NCBI GenBank assembly: GCA_937864935.1
Contig: CALMDN010000058.1
Location: 1-6,357, forward strand
Direction: 5' to 3'
DNA: 6,357 nt
DNA from: an uncultured Bacteroidales bacterium
GTDB taxonomy: Bacteria > Bacteroidota > Bacteroidia > Bacteroidales > Lentimicrobiaceae
Positions 1-6,202 of the stretch are shown piece after piece. The translations under genes and the position numbers were made by a program. The stretch's first letter is position 1. The number at the start of each line of letters is the position of its first letter. Below the pieces are notes generated by a model. It saw only the letters and a program-made list of their open reading frames with translations. It searched no databases and was not told the DNA's origin.

Positions 1-143
1 TTTTCTTAAACTGGAGACTGGCACGAGTGTTTCCGCAAAGCAATAATTCGACCTCTTGCGTATAAATTTCATGCTTTTAACGTTTTTGTGCTATACTATT
101 CATTGTAACCTGATTAGAAGCAAAGATTTAGGTCGTGGCCACA
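1..143. other. Left flank beyond the operon terminator, no supported gene
   Basis: This AT-rich stretch lies downstream of the operon terminator. On the minus strand a short reading frame starts with ATG at 72-70 and stays open to the window edge (24 codons, beginning MKFIRKRSNYCF). It could be the start of a further gene, but it has no recognisable motif and is too short to support. On the plus strand two short frames enter from the edge and stop at about 46 and 63. The 8-base palindrome GTGGCCAC sits at 135-142, next to the terminator. I see no tRNA or other RNA gene here. Confidence 0.3.
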
Positions 144-176
144 GAAAACCCCGGATTGTGAAAAGCCGGGGTTTTC
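144..176 (-). terminator. Intrinsic terminator at the end of the operon
   Basis: A perfect 11-bp stem (GAAAACCCCGG at 144-154 pairs with CCGGGGTTTTC at 166-176) encloses an 11-base loop. The GC-rich core is flanked by A/T runs, so transcripts from either strand would end in a T-rich tract. It begins 24 bases after the rhodanese stop codon and is the only strong intrinsic terminator seen along the whole gene series. This supports one transcription unit ending here. Because of its symmetry it may also stop plus-strand transcription from a gene to the left. Confidence 0.9.
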
Positions 177-200
177 GTTTATTCAGGAGGCAGTCAGAAA

Positions 201-845
201 TCAGGAGCAACCTCCGGCTACTTTCTTCTTTTTGCCGGCGGGTTTGGGTCCCGGAACTTTCGCGGCAGGCGACTTGGAGGATTGCTGGCTGGCAGCCATT
301 TCACCACCACCGAGGGCCTGACTGGCACCACGCCGGAAGTCATACTTCGCCAGGTCATCGTTGGGACTGGTGCTTGGAGGTGCTGTCGGGTTCAGAATGG
401 CTTCGGCCCAATAGTTAAGCCCTCCACGCAACACATAAATATTGCTGTAACCAAGCTGCCTGAGCAACATCCAGCCCTCATTGGCCTGCGTTGTCCCGTT
501 TCCGTAGAATACATTGAGTTTAACATCCTGATCGAATATCTCAGTGTAATCTTCAGAAAGCAGGTTGTCGAGCGGAATGTTGATGGCTCCCTGCAGGCTG
601 AATTTTTCAAATTCATTCTGTGGCCTGATGTCAATCAGCTGCAGGTAGGGGTCTTTCTCAACCAGCATCTGCGCTACCTGCTCGGGTTCGAGGTACTGGG
701 TGCCGCTCTTCAGCTCATCCAGAATCTGCGGGGCAGTGAGTTTGTATGGCTTGGTTGTGTTTTTGGGAACAGCAGCAATAATCAAACCCAGCGAAAGCAG
801 TATTGCTGTAATCAACATTCTGGGAGTGAGGCTTATGTTTTTCAT
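201..845 (-). CDS. Exported rhodanese-like protein lacking the loop cysteine, with a C-terminal cysteine tail
   Basis: Protein of 214 residues. Residues about 10-26 form a hydrophobic segment after a short basic start, a signal peptide or N-terminal anchor, which predicts a periplasmic location. Residues about 52-150 are a single rhodanese fold: LIDIRPQNEF (70-79), QGAINIP (85-91), then the active-site strand and loop VFYGNGTTQAN (112-122) and YVLRGGLNYW (137-146). In active rhodaneses the loop begins with the persulfide-carrying Cys; here that position is Gly115 (codon at 501-503). The last 60 or so residues are Pro/Ser/Ala/Gly-rich with a KKKK run and end in AGGCS. Cys213 is the only cysteine in the protein. 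By context it resembles in role the polysulfide sulfurtransferase Sud of Wolinella, which hands sulfur to polysulfide reductase, but the cysteine is displaced. Sulfur carriage by Cys213 is inference; a non-enzymatic binding role is the alternative. It is last in the operon, 228 bases after the transporter genes, so it may also have its own promoter. The rhodanese fold is near certain, the function is not. Confidence 0.9.
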   Translation of the reverse strand: MKNISLTPRMLITAILLSLGLIIAAVPKNTTKPYKLTAPQILDELKSGTQYLEPEQVAQMLVEKDPYLQLIDIRPQNEFEKFSLQGAINIPLDNLLSEDYTEIFDQDVKLNVFYGNGTTQANEGWMLLRQLGYSNIYVLRGGLNYWAEAILNPTAPPSTSPNDDLAKYDFRRGASQALGGGEMAASQQSSKSPAAKVPGPKPAGKKKKVAGGCS

Positions 846-946
846 TGTGATTAACTTTTAATATGAACGTTTAAAAATAACTGTGTTTTTGTCAGGTGGA
901 AAAAACCTCCAAAGTCTGAAAGTTAGCTCCGTTACTTAACCGGATT

Positions 947-1006
947 CCTGATTGCCCGACCGATTCATAGCATTACAAGTCAGTAACATCAGGCCGGCAA
1001 TTCAGG
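947..1006 (-). repeat. Large imperfect inverted repeat (mRNA hairpin) upstream of the rhodanese gene
   Basis: The arms 947-964 and 988-1006 can pair over about 15 positions: CCTGA with TCAGG, TTGCC with GGCAA after a one-base bulge, then isolated G-C pairs and GAT with ATC. They enclose a loop of about 23 bases. There is no T-run after either arm, so it is not a standard intrinsic terminator. It could be a processing or stability element that sets rhodanese expression apart from the upstream genes, or the remnant of a small dispersed repeat. Confidence 0.45.
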
Positions 1007-1038
1007 CAGTACCGTCTCCTCTTCGCTACGTCAGGTAA

Positions 1039-1070
1039 ACTTTTGACTTTCACTTTTTACTTTTTACTTG
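1039..1070. repeat. Degenerate ACTTTTT tandem repeat
   Basis: Five units in a row are variants of ACTTTTT (ACTTTTG, ACTTTC, ACTTTTT, ACTTTTT, ACTTG). They lie directly downstream of the transporter stop codon and read as AAAAAGT units in the mRNA. Similar low-complexity units are, to my knowledge, common between genes in Bacteroidota. No function can be assigned. Confidence 0.6.
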
Positions 1071-1073
1071 ATC

Positions 1074-1664
1074 CTAGTATTCTTCTCTGGGAAATTTCTT
1101 CTCTGCCCATTCTCCGCCCCAGAACATCAGTACAGCGGCTACAATCACAAGCAGGGCGAGAATACCTTCAGAAACACCGAAAAATTCGGAAATTCTGGGT
1201 GAACCCATAAATCCGGCCTTATAAATGCCTTCCCACAAGGGATAGCCTTCGGCAAAAATAAATACCCCGATGAACAGGCCGACAATAAAAATCATGGCAT
1301 CGATTTTACCGATGGCTGCGCCGCAGAAGCTGGTTCCCGGACAATAGCCACCCATGATGAAACCGGCTCCCATTACAACGCCGCCTATGATGGCCGACTG
1401 CAGGAATGTTTCGTTCACATAAACAAGGTTCAGATCAATCCAGCCGAAAAGGCTCAGGAAAAGCAGTCCCAGCATGGCTGTTACGGCTCCGGTAAAGAAC
1501 ACCTTGAGTACAACGGTATCGTAACCATAAAAAACCCCGGCAAGTTTCCTGCTTGAAGAAAACCCTCCCTGTTCGAGCACAAATCCGAAGGCGATGCCAA
1601 CAAAAAATGCCAGCAGCAGGTTGGTGTTCTCAGATATTATTTCATTTACAACCAATGGTCCCAT
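1074..1664 (-). CDS. YeeE/YedE family sulfur transporter, C-terminal-half protein (PmpB-like)
   Basis: Integral membrane protein of 196 residues with about five hydrophobic segments (roughly 16-31, 51-74, 90-107, 122-140, 166-183). Two family motifs are clear: GFVLEQGGF (27-35), followed by a VVLKVFFTGA segment, and GFIMGGYCPGTSFCGA (101-116), which carries Cys108 and Cys114. These correspond to the second half of full-length YeeE/YedE proteins such as the thiosulfate importer TsuA, in which conserved pore cysteines are thought to pass the sulfur compound through the membrane. The protein is half the size of the fused form and follows the other half 34 bases downstream, so the two probably form one transporter. 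The start chosen is the first ATG; no Shine-Dalgarno sequence is visible, as for the neighbours. The substrate (thiosulfate, persulfide sulfur or another small sulfur species) cannot be read from the sequence. Confidence 0.92.
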   Translation of the reverse strand: MGPLVVNEIISENTNLLLAFFVGIAFGFVLEQGGFSSSRKLAGVFYGYDTVVLKVFFTGAVTAMLGLLFLSLFGWIDLNLVYVNETFLQSAIIGGVVMGAGFIMGGYCPGTSFCGAAIGKIDAMIFIVGLFIGVFIFAEGYPLWEGIYKAGFMGSPRISEFFGVSEGILALLVIVAAVLMFWGGEWAEKKFPREEY

Positions 1665-1698
1665 AATATTGTTGCTTAAATGTTTTTAGATCAGTTGA

Positions 1699-2223
1699 TT
1701 AAATCCAGAGTTTCCTGAAGAAATAGGCCAGGGCAAAAGCTGTTCCGAAGATGGCCATCATAGAAATGAACCCTCCGAGCGAAAGAACAGCCATGCCGCT
1801 CAGGGCTGAGCCACTGGTACAGCCGCGCCCGAACTGTGAGCCGATCCCAAACAGTATACCACCGCCAAGCGCGAACAGCAGCCTTGTACGCGAAGTGATC
1901 TTAGGGTTATGCTCCACCTTCCAGGTAAGTCTTTTCGAAAGAATTCCGGAGAGAAATCCGCCAACCAGTACACCCAGCATCTGGTAAACAAGCCAGTTGT
2001 TCAGCGGATTCCCTTTGTGTCCATCGGTGTATTCCTTGTAAAAAGTGGCAGATTCAGCATGTGCCGGAGCAATGGTTTCCACTCCGGCTATGATGGTACT
2101 TTTGATGGCACCACTAGCACCCACACTGCGGCCAGAAATAAAATTGGCAGCAATTACCACCAGCCCGAGCAAAACCCCGGCCAGATAAGGGTTCATGTAA
2201 TTTGACTTTCTGTTTTCCGACAT
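1699..2223 (-). CDS. YeeE/YedE family sulfur transporter, N-terminal-half protein (PmpA-like)
   Basis: Membrane protein of 174 residues with about four hydrophobic segments (roughly 13-30, 76-95, 114-132, 147-169) and a polar loop at about 48-75. It carries GRSVGASGAI (31-40) and the hallmark FGRGCTSGSALSG (131-143), whose Cys135 is the only cysteine. These are the motifs of the N-terminal half of fused YeeE/YedE/TsuA proteins, which import thiosulfate or related sulfur species into the cytoplasm. The next gene supplies the C-terminal half, in the same order as in the fused proteins. It begins 33 bases after the stop of the PsrC-like gene and is probably co-transcribed with it. The linkage suggests that a product or by-product of the periplasmic reductase is moved across the membrane. 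That role is inferred from context; the family call is firm. Confidence 0.92.
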   Translation of the reverse strand: MSENRKSNYMNPYLAGVLLGLVVIAANFISGRSVGASGAIKSTIIAGVETIAPAHAESATFYKEYTDGHKGNPLNNWLVYQMLGVLVGGFLSGILSKRLTWKVEHNPKITSRTRLLFALGGGILFGIGSQFGRGCTSGSALSGMAVLSLGGFISMMAIFGTAFALAYFFRKLWI

Positions 2224-2256
2224 ATTCTTGATTGTTAATGTGATGTCATAAAATTG

Positions 2257-3198
2257 TTAATAAAGCCAGCGGCTTACCTGTCCGGCATAGGCAATGATGA
2301 ACCTGAACATCAGTCCTCCGAAAATTACCAGCGCCGGAGCAATAAAGACCGGCATTTTATAACCCTTGATTTCAAGTACTTCAAGCAAGGCAGGGATTGC
2401 CAGCCCGAGGGTTACCACAAAAAGCCAGAATGGGGTGGTATAAGGCCCTCCCAGGAACAGCGACGCTGCATCGATGTGCACCTGGGTGCTGGCCAGAAAT
2501 CCCATAAACATGTGAATTATCAGAAATAACTCAATGCCGATCAGCATCAGGTCGATCCTCGCAAAATTGTGGCGCTCGTGTGCATTCTTACTCATCAGGA
2601 TGATCGCGGCTGCTCCGGTCGACAAACCCGAGGTGAGGAACAAAGGCCCGAGGATAGAGGTGTTCCAGAGCGGACGGGCATTGAATGCCGAGAAAAGAAT
2701 GCCTGTATAAACGCCAAGAATCAGGGATGAAATCAGCAATACCCAGGAAATCACTTTCAGGTTTTTCCGGAAAAATGCATCAAGATCCCATATCCACTGA
2801 TATTTCCAGTCCCATTGGGGAAACAGTACCTTTATGTTAAGGGCACACCAGACGATGGAGAGCGGAGTAACAACCATAAGGGTCCAGGCACCCCACGACA
2901 TGGGTGATTCAAGTCTGATGGTGGTGTACAACTGCCAGAAATACAATTTGTGGTTGAGGTCGAGCAAGAGGGCAAGCAGACCTACAGTAAGCAGCACCGG
3001 TGTCAGGAAAGGTGCCAGCCTGACGGCAGTCGGATATTCCTTTTCTTTACCAAGGATGGTATAGAGTGAAGCGAAAAACAGGATTCCGGCAGCCAGACCG
3101 CCCAGAAACAGATACAGGGGGATGTGCCAGTGCCAGATATGCAATTGCGGATCAATCAGGTGATTCATACGTCCGCTGACAATAATTTCTTCTCTCAT
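2257..3198 (-). CDS. psrC: PsrC/NrfD-type quinol-interacting membrane subunit
   Basis: Polytopic protein of 313 residues with eight predicted helices (roughly 26-48, 60-80, 101-121, 147-170, 183-202, 214-234, 255-275, 284-304), the number known for Thermus PsrC. Family features are YLFLGGLAAG (29-38), DLNHKLYFWQLY followed by SPMSWGAW (80-105), TGILFSAFNARPLWNT (165-180), STGAA (193-197) and the C-terminal RFIIAYAGQ (299-307). NrfD/PsrC proteins carry no heme; they anchor the catalytic subunits and oxidise menaquinol, delivering electrons to the ferredoxin subunit. This differs from Salmonella PhsC, a cytochrome b type subunit. The gene starts 13 bases after the psrB-like stop. GGAG directly abuts the first ATG, and an ATG ten codons later is a possible alternative start. 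Being the third gene of the A-B-C order supports a complete respiratory complex. Confidence 0.95.
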   Translation of the reverse strand: MREEIIVSGRMNHLIDPQLHIWHWHIPLYLFLGGLAAGILFFASLYTILGKEKEYPTAVRLAPFLTPVLLTVGLLALLLDLNHKLYFWQLYTTIRLESPMSWGAWTLMVVTPLSIVWCALNIKVLFPQWDWKYQWIWDLDAFFRKNLKVISWVLLISSLILGVYTGILFSAFNARPLWNTSILGPLFLTSGLSTGAAAIILMSKNAHERHNFARIDLMLIGIELFLIIHMFMGFLASTQVHIDAASLFLGGPYTTPFWLFVVTLGLAIPALLEVLEIKGYKMPVFIAPALVIFGGLMFRFIIAYAGQVSRWLY

Positions 3199-3211
3199 CT
3201 CCGGAGTTAGC

Positions 3212-3748
3212 TTAAATCAGAAAATACAACTGTGGATTTGTTCCGGCTTCCGGAATCAGTGTTTTATACTTACGGGTCTTCAGCACTTTGGAAACCGGGC
3301 TGTTGGGATCGTCGAGGTCGCCGAAGTACATGCACTTGGTCGGACAAACCGAAACACAGGCCGGATCAAGTCCTTTTTCTACCCTGTTGTGAAGGCAGAA
3401 AGTGCATTTATCTACATGTCCGTCAGGGTGCGGGTACCGGGCATCATACGGGCAGGAGGCAATACAGGCGCCGCAGCCGATGCATTTGTGGGGTGTCACC
3501 AGCACAACACCGCCTTCGGCATAATGGCTCGCTCCGGTGGGGCAACACCTGACACAGGGAGAGTTCTCACAGTGGTTGCATCGTTCCGACCTGATCTCCA
3601 CTTCCAGTTGCGGATAGGTACCGTCGGTTACTTCAACGATCCAGTCGCGGCAAAATCCGATCGGAACATTGTTTTCGGTCTGACAGGCAACCACGCAGTC
3701 GCTGCAGCCGACACACTTTTTGGTATCAACGGCCATCGCGTATCTCAT
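3212..3748 (-). CDS. psrB: PsrB/PhsB-type four [4Fe-4S] ferredoxin subunit
   Basis: Protein of 178 residues with four cysteine groups, enough for four [4Fe-4S] clusters: Cys12/15/18/22, Cys57/60/65/69, Cys89/92/95/99 and Cys115/118/131/135, with extra cysteines at 33, 68 and 139. This is the DMSO reductase-family electron-transfer subunit, which wires the membrane quinol site to the molybdenum subunit. It has no signal peptide of its own; in this family it is carried out through the Tat system by the catalytic subunit. The ATG overlaps the stop codon of the upstream gene by 4 bases (ATGA at 3748-3745), indicating translational coupling and supporting this start over the in-frame ATG four codons later. 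Length and spacing are normal for PsrB/PhsB. Confidence 0.96.
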   Translation of the reverse strand: MRYAMAVDTKKCVGCSDCVVACQTENNVPIGFCRDWIVEVTDGTYPQLEVEIRSERCNHCENSPCVRCCPTGASHYAEGGVVLVTPHKCIGCGACIASCPYDARYPHPDGHVDKCTFCLHNRVEKGLDPACVSVCPTKCMYFGDLDDPNSPVSKVLKTRKYKTLIPEAGTNPQLYFLI

Positions 3749-5994
3749 GCTTCAGCCTCCTTTCCTTCTTTTACAAAATCAGTAATAAACGTAACGAAGT
3801 TGCCCCGCATACCGGTACCACCCATTACCGGATCAATGTGCACCCGGGTAATCATCTCTGTATCGTTGATACCCCGGCCGTGGGCCCGGCTCAGTTTTTT
3901 GTTGTTGTGACCGAATCCGTGAACCATATACACTGAATCCCAGCGGATACGCTCTGTAACCCGCACTTTGATGGCAAAGGTCGAAACCTTTTCATCCTGG
4001 TTTTTCAGTTTAACATACTGACCTGTTTCCAGCCCCCAAAGTTTGGCGACTTTCGGGTTCACCCACAGTACATTTTCGTCCATCAGGTCGGTAAGGTTGG
4101 GATTGTTGGCAGTGCGGCTGAATGTGTGCATCGGCGCTCTTCCGTAATTCAGTCTGTAATACCCTTCGGGTGGCTCTTCATGGGCAGTATAGATCGGTAA
4201 GGGTTCAAATCCGGCCGATTCCATATCCGATGAATACAGCTCAATTTTCCCGGATGTTGTATTGAATACCACTTCCTCACCGGGAGCAAAATACAGATCA
4301 TCGGCTTCACGAGGAAAGTTCTTCACCCCTATGCGCTTCATCTCCTCCAGTGAAGACCCCATTTCCTTCAGCTGCCAGTCGAGCATTTCTTCAATGTTCT
4401 TCCAGGGAAACCAGGCCGATAAACCCAGTTTTCCGGCCAGTTCCTGTGCAATCCAGGAGGCTGGTTTTGTATTGTACTTTGGTTCTGCAGCCGGCATCCG
4501 CAGTGCAAGGTTTGGCTGACGATGGTTTGAATTGCGCAGCATATCATACCGTTCAAGGTAGGTGCATTCAGGCAACACCACATCCGCATAACCGGTAATC
4601 TCTACAGGCATAGTATCTACCACAACCAACAGTTCAAGCGCTTCAATGGCTTTCAGGGTATTTGCCTGATTCGGAAATGCGGCCAACAGATTGGTCCCGT
4701 TCACAATCCAGGCTTTGTAATTACACGATCGGTCAACGGTTGGTATGGTCGCGTCACACAATCCATTGGCAACCACTTCATTGGCTAAGGTATACTTGCC
4801 TTCGTAAGCCTGAATCGGACTTCTTTTGGGTTCGGGGAATGGTGGAACCGGATAGTTGGGTAAATGAAGTTTCTCAGGTTTGTAATAGCCTCCCCGGCGT
4901 CCCCAGGAACCCAGCAATGCTGTTAAAATTGCCACCGCCCTCAGTCGCTGGGTATCGTCGCCATACCAGGTCACATGACGACCGGGATTCACAATCACTG
5001 ATGGTGCGGCATTATGCATCTCCCGGGCTGTTTCACGAATTACATTCGGGTCGATGGTGGTAATACCATATGCCCATTCAGGAGTAAATGTCTTTACATG
5101 CTCCTTCAGCTGTTCAAAACCAACGGTGTACCGCTCAACATAATCCTTATCGTACCATTCATTTTCAATGATCACATGTATCCATGAAAGCAACAGTGCC
5201 AGATCGGTGGCAGGTTTTATCGGAAGCCAGTATTTGGATTTCCCGGCTGCTGTCGAGAACCTCGGATCTACCGTAATAATGGTTGCCCCTTTGTCAATGG
5301 CATCGGACATTTCCTGAACCTGACCGTTGTGCATATTCTCTCCAAGGTGGGAGCCAATCAGCACCATACACCGGGTGTCGCGGATATCAATACGCTCCGG
5401 TGAATAAATGATGTCACCGAAAGTGGTAAGAAAACCAACTTCGCGGGGGCCACGGCACTGTGCAAACGAAGGAGCCGCGATGGACGCCGAACCAAAAGCC
5501 TTCATCATTTGTCCGAAATGCGCTCCACCTGAACCATGGGTGAACAAAGCCACGCACTCAGGGCCATGCTTCTGTGCTATGGATCGCATCTTTCCGGCGA
5601 TATAATCCAGGGCTTCGTCCCAGCTGGCTTCCCTGAACGCTTCCTTGTCCCCCTCACGGGTTCTGATCAGGGGTGTTTTAAGACGGTCTTCATCGTTGTA
5701 CTGCCCTACACCTCCGGTACCCCTCGGACAGAAACGTCCGTTGCAGTGCTGGTCGTCATCATTACCAACGATTTTCTGGATGTTTCCGTCTTCATCCTTA
5801 TAAACCCAGCCTGCACACTGCCAGAAACAGATTTCGCAATAGGTCGGTGTACGTGTTGGTTCCTCTTTCCCGGAAGATGAGATTTTATTGAGCAATGAAG
5901 ACCCCTTTGCCAGGTCAAAAGCGGTGCCTGCCAGGGCAAGACTCCCGGCCCCAACCGCAGATATCTTAATGAATTGCCTTCTTGATGTTGCCAT
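3745..5994 (-). CDS. psrA: Molybdopterin polysulfide/thiosulfate reductase catalytic subunit (PsrA/PhsA type)
   Basis: Protein of 749 residues of the DMSO reductase superfamily. It opens with a Tat signal containing SRRQFIK (4-10) and a hydrophobic stretch to about residue 28, so the folded enzyme is exported. The Fe-S domain has Cys53-x2-Cys56-x3-Cys60-x28-Cys89 followed by PRG, the normal pattern for one [4Fe-4S] cluster. The catalytic molybdopterin domain follows (about 105-530). SFAQCRG places Cys180 as the likely molybdenum ligand, as in PsrA/PhsA. The C-terminal dinucleotide-binding domain covers about 612-740 (RLNYGRAP, NPNLTDLMDEN, MVHGFGH). The length fits PsrA/PhsA (about 750) rather than tetrathionate reductase TtrA (about 1000). 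It reduces inorganic sulfur compounds, most likely polysulfide or thiosulfate, with electrons from the PsrB and PsrC partners encoded next. It is the first gene of the operon. The ATG chosen gives a complete Tat signal; no Shine-Dalgarno sequence is visible. The exact substrate, and whether it could run as a sulfide oxidase, cannot be decided from sequence. Confidence 0.95.
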   Translation of the reverse strand: MATSRRQFIKISAVGAGSLALAGTAFDLAKGSSLLNKISSSGKEEPTRTPTYCEICFWQCAGWVYKDEDGNIQKIVGNDDDQHCNGRFCPRGTGGVGQYNDEDRLKTPLIRTREGDKEAFREASWDEALDYIAGKMRSIAQKHGPECVALFTHGSGGAHFGQMMKAFGSASIAAPSFAQCRGPREVGFLTTFGDIIYSPERIDIRDTRCMVLIGSHLGENMHNGQVQEMSDAIDKGATIITVDPRFSTAAGKSKYWLPIKPATDLALLLSWIHVIIENEWYDKDYVERYTVGFEQLKEHVKTFTPEWAYGITTIDPNVIRETAREMHNAAPSVIVNPGRHVTWYGDDTQRLRAVAILTALLGSWGRRGGYYKPEKLHLPNYPVPPFPEPKRSPIQAYEGKYTLANEVVANGLCDATIPTVDRSCNYKAWIVNGTNLLAAFPNQANTLKAIEALELLVVVDTMPVEITGYADVVLPECTYLERYDMLRNSNHRQPNLALRMPAAEPKYNTKPASWIAQELAGKLGLSAWFPWKNIEEMLDWQLKEMGSSLEEMKRIGVKNFPREADDLYFAPGEEVVFNTTSGKIELYSSDMESAGFEPLPIYTAHEEPPEGYYRLNYGRAPMHTFSRTANNPNLTDLMDENVLWVNPKVAKLWGLETGQYVKLKNQDEKVSTFAIKVRVTERIRWDSVYMVHGFGHNNKKLSRAHGRGINDTEMITRVHIDPVMGGTGMRGNFVTFITDFVKEGKEAEA

Positions 5995-6064
5995 AAAGGA
6001 AGTGCTAGAATGAACGCCGAAATATTTATTGCACGCAACTATCTATATTGTTGCAGACAAGGCG

Positions 6065-6072
6065 CAAAAATA
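6065..6072 (-). promoter_or_regulatory. Possible promoter -7 box of the psr operon
   Basis: On the minus strand the bases read TATTTTTG, a full match to the Bacteroidota -7 consensus TAnnTTTG. A start site a few bases downstream would give a leader of roughly 65 bases before the psrA ATG. The expected TTTG at about -33 is poor: the bases at that distance read GTTC. The call therefore rests on the -7 box and its position in the only long non-coding stretch before the operon. Confidence 0.4.
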
Positions 6073-6073
6073 A

Positions 6074-6087
6074 GCAGTTTTGACTGC
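6074..6087. promoter_or_regulatory. Small palindrome inside the putative promoter spacer
   Basis: GCAGT (6074-6078) and ACTGC (6083-6087) form a perfect 5-bp inverted repeat around TTTG. It begins one base upstream of the candidate -7 box, in the spacer where a regulator would block or assist RNA polymerase. An operator is possible, but arms this short also arise by chance. Confidence 0.25.
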
Positions 6088-6156
6088 GTTTGAACGATTT
6101 TGAATATAAGTTCATTATGATGTATAGCCTTGATATTGTGTGCTTTAGATGCATTT

Positions 6157-6182
6157 CTTATTTGAATTAATGTCTAAATAAG
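6157..6182. repeat. 7-bp inverted repeat in the upstream region
   Basis: CTTATTT (6157-6163) and AAATAAG (6176-6182) are perfect inverted copies separated by 12 bases. In such AT-rich DNA this may be chance. It could also be a binding site for a dimeric regulator or a weak AT-rich stem. Confidence 0.25.
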
Positions 6183-6202
6183 TGATGTATACACTAGTTT
6201 TC

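Larger units (their letters stand above)
846..1073 (-). other. Intergenic spacer between transporter and rhodanese genes
   Basis: At 228 bases this is by far the longest gap in the operon; the others are 34 bases or fewer. No reading frame of interest is present. Reading in the minus direction it holds a run of ACTTTTT-type repeats right after the transporter stop codon, a short stretch resembling the repeat at the right end of the window (1020-1034), a large imperfect hairpin (947-1006), and an AT-rich leader before the rhodanese ATG. That leader contains TATTTTTA, close to the Bacteroidota -7 box, but I see no convincing -33 box. A separate promoter or an mRNA processing site for the rhodanese gene is possible. 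Confidence 0.5.

Noticed and set aside
56..418. 120-codon plus-strand frame running through the terminator and the rhodanese tail
   Set aside because: It crosses the strong terminator hairpin and reads the opposite strand of the low-complexity tail. No recognisable domain.
201..845. Rhodanese-like protein as a lipoprotein
   Set aside because: There is no cysteine near the end of the N-terminal hydrophobic segment, so no lipobox; the only Cys is at residue 213.
282..854. 190-codon open frame on the plus strand opposite the rhodanese gene
   Set aside because: It lies antisense to a clear rhodanese domain, and its product shows no domain or signal. It is a frame shadow.
891..911. GGTGG-A6-CCTCC as a terminator after the transporter genes
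   Set aside because: The central pair mismatches, only about four pairs form, and there is no T-run in the right place, so it is too weak to call.
1665..1698. The two YeeE/YedE halves as one gene broken by a frameshift
   Set aside because: Each half has its own start and stop, with 34 non-coding bases between them, and split two-gene forms (PmpA/PmpB) are an established arrangement.
3389..3910. 173-codon open frame on the plus strand across the psrB/psrA junction
   Set aside because: It is antisense to the cysteine-rich ferredoxin gene and the end of psrA, both with unmistakable motifs. Its own translation is not protein-like.
3745..5994. Tetrathionate reductase (TtrA) or nitrate reductase as the catalytic subunit
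   Set aside because: The length of 749 residues is too short for TtrA. The Fe-S motif and candidate Mo-ligand Cys, with adjacent PsrB and PsrC partners, fit the PsrA/PhsA group.
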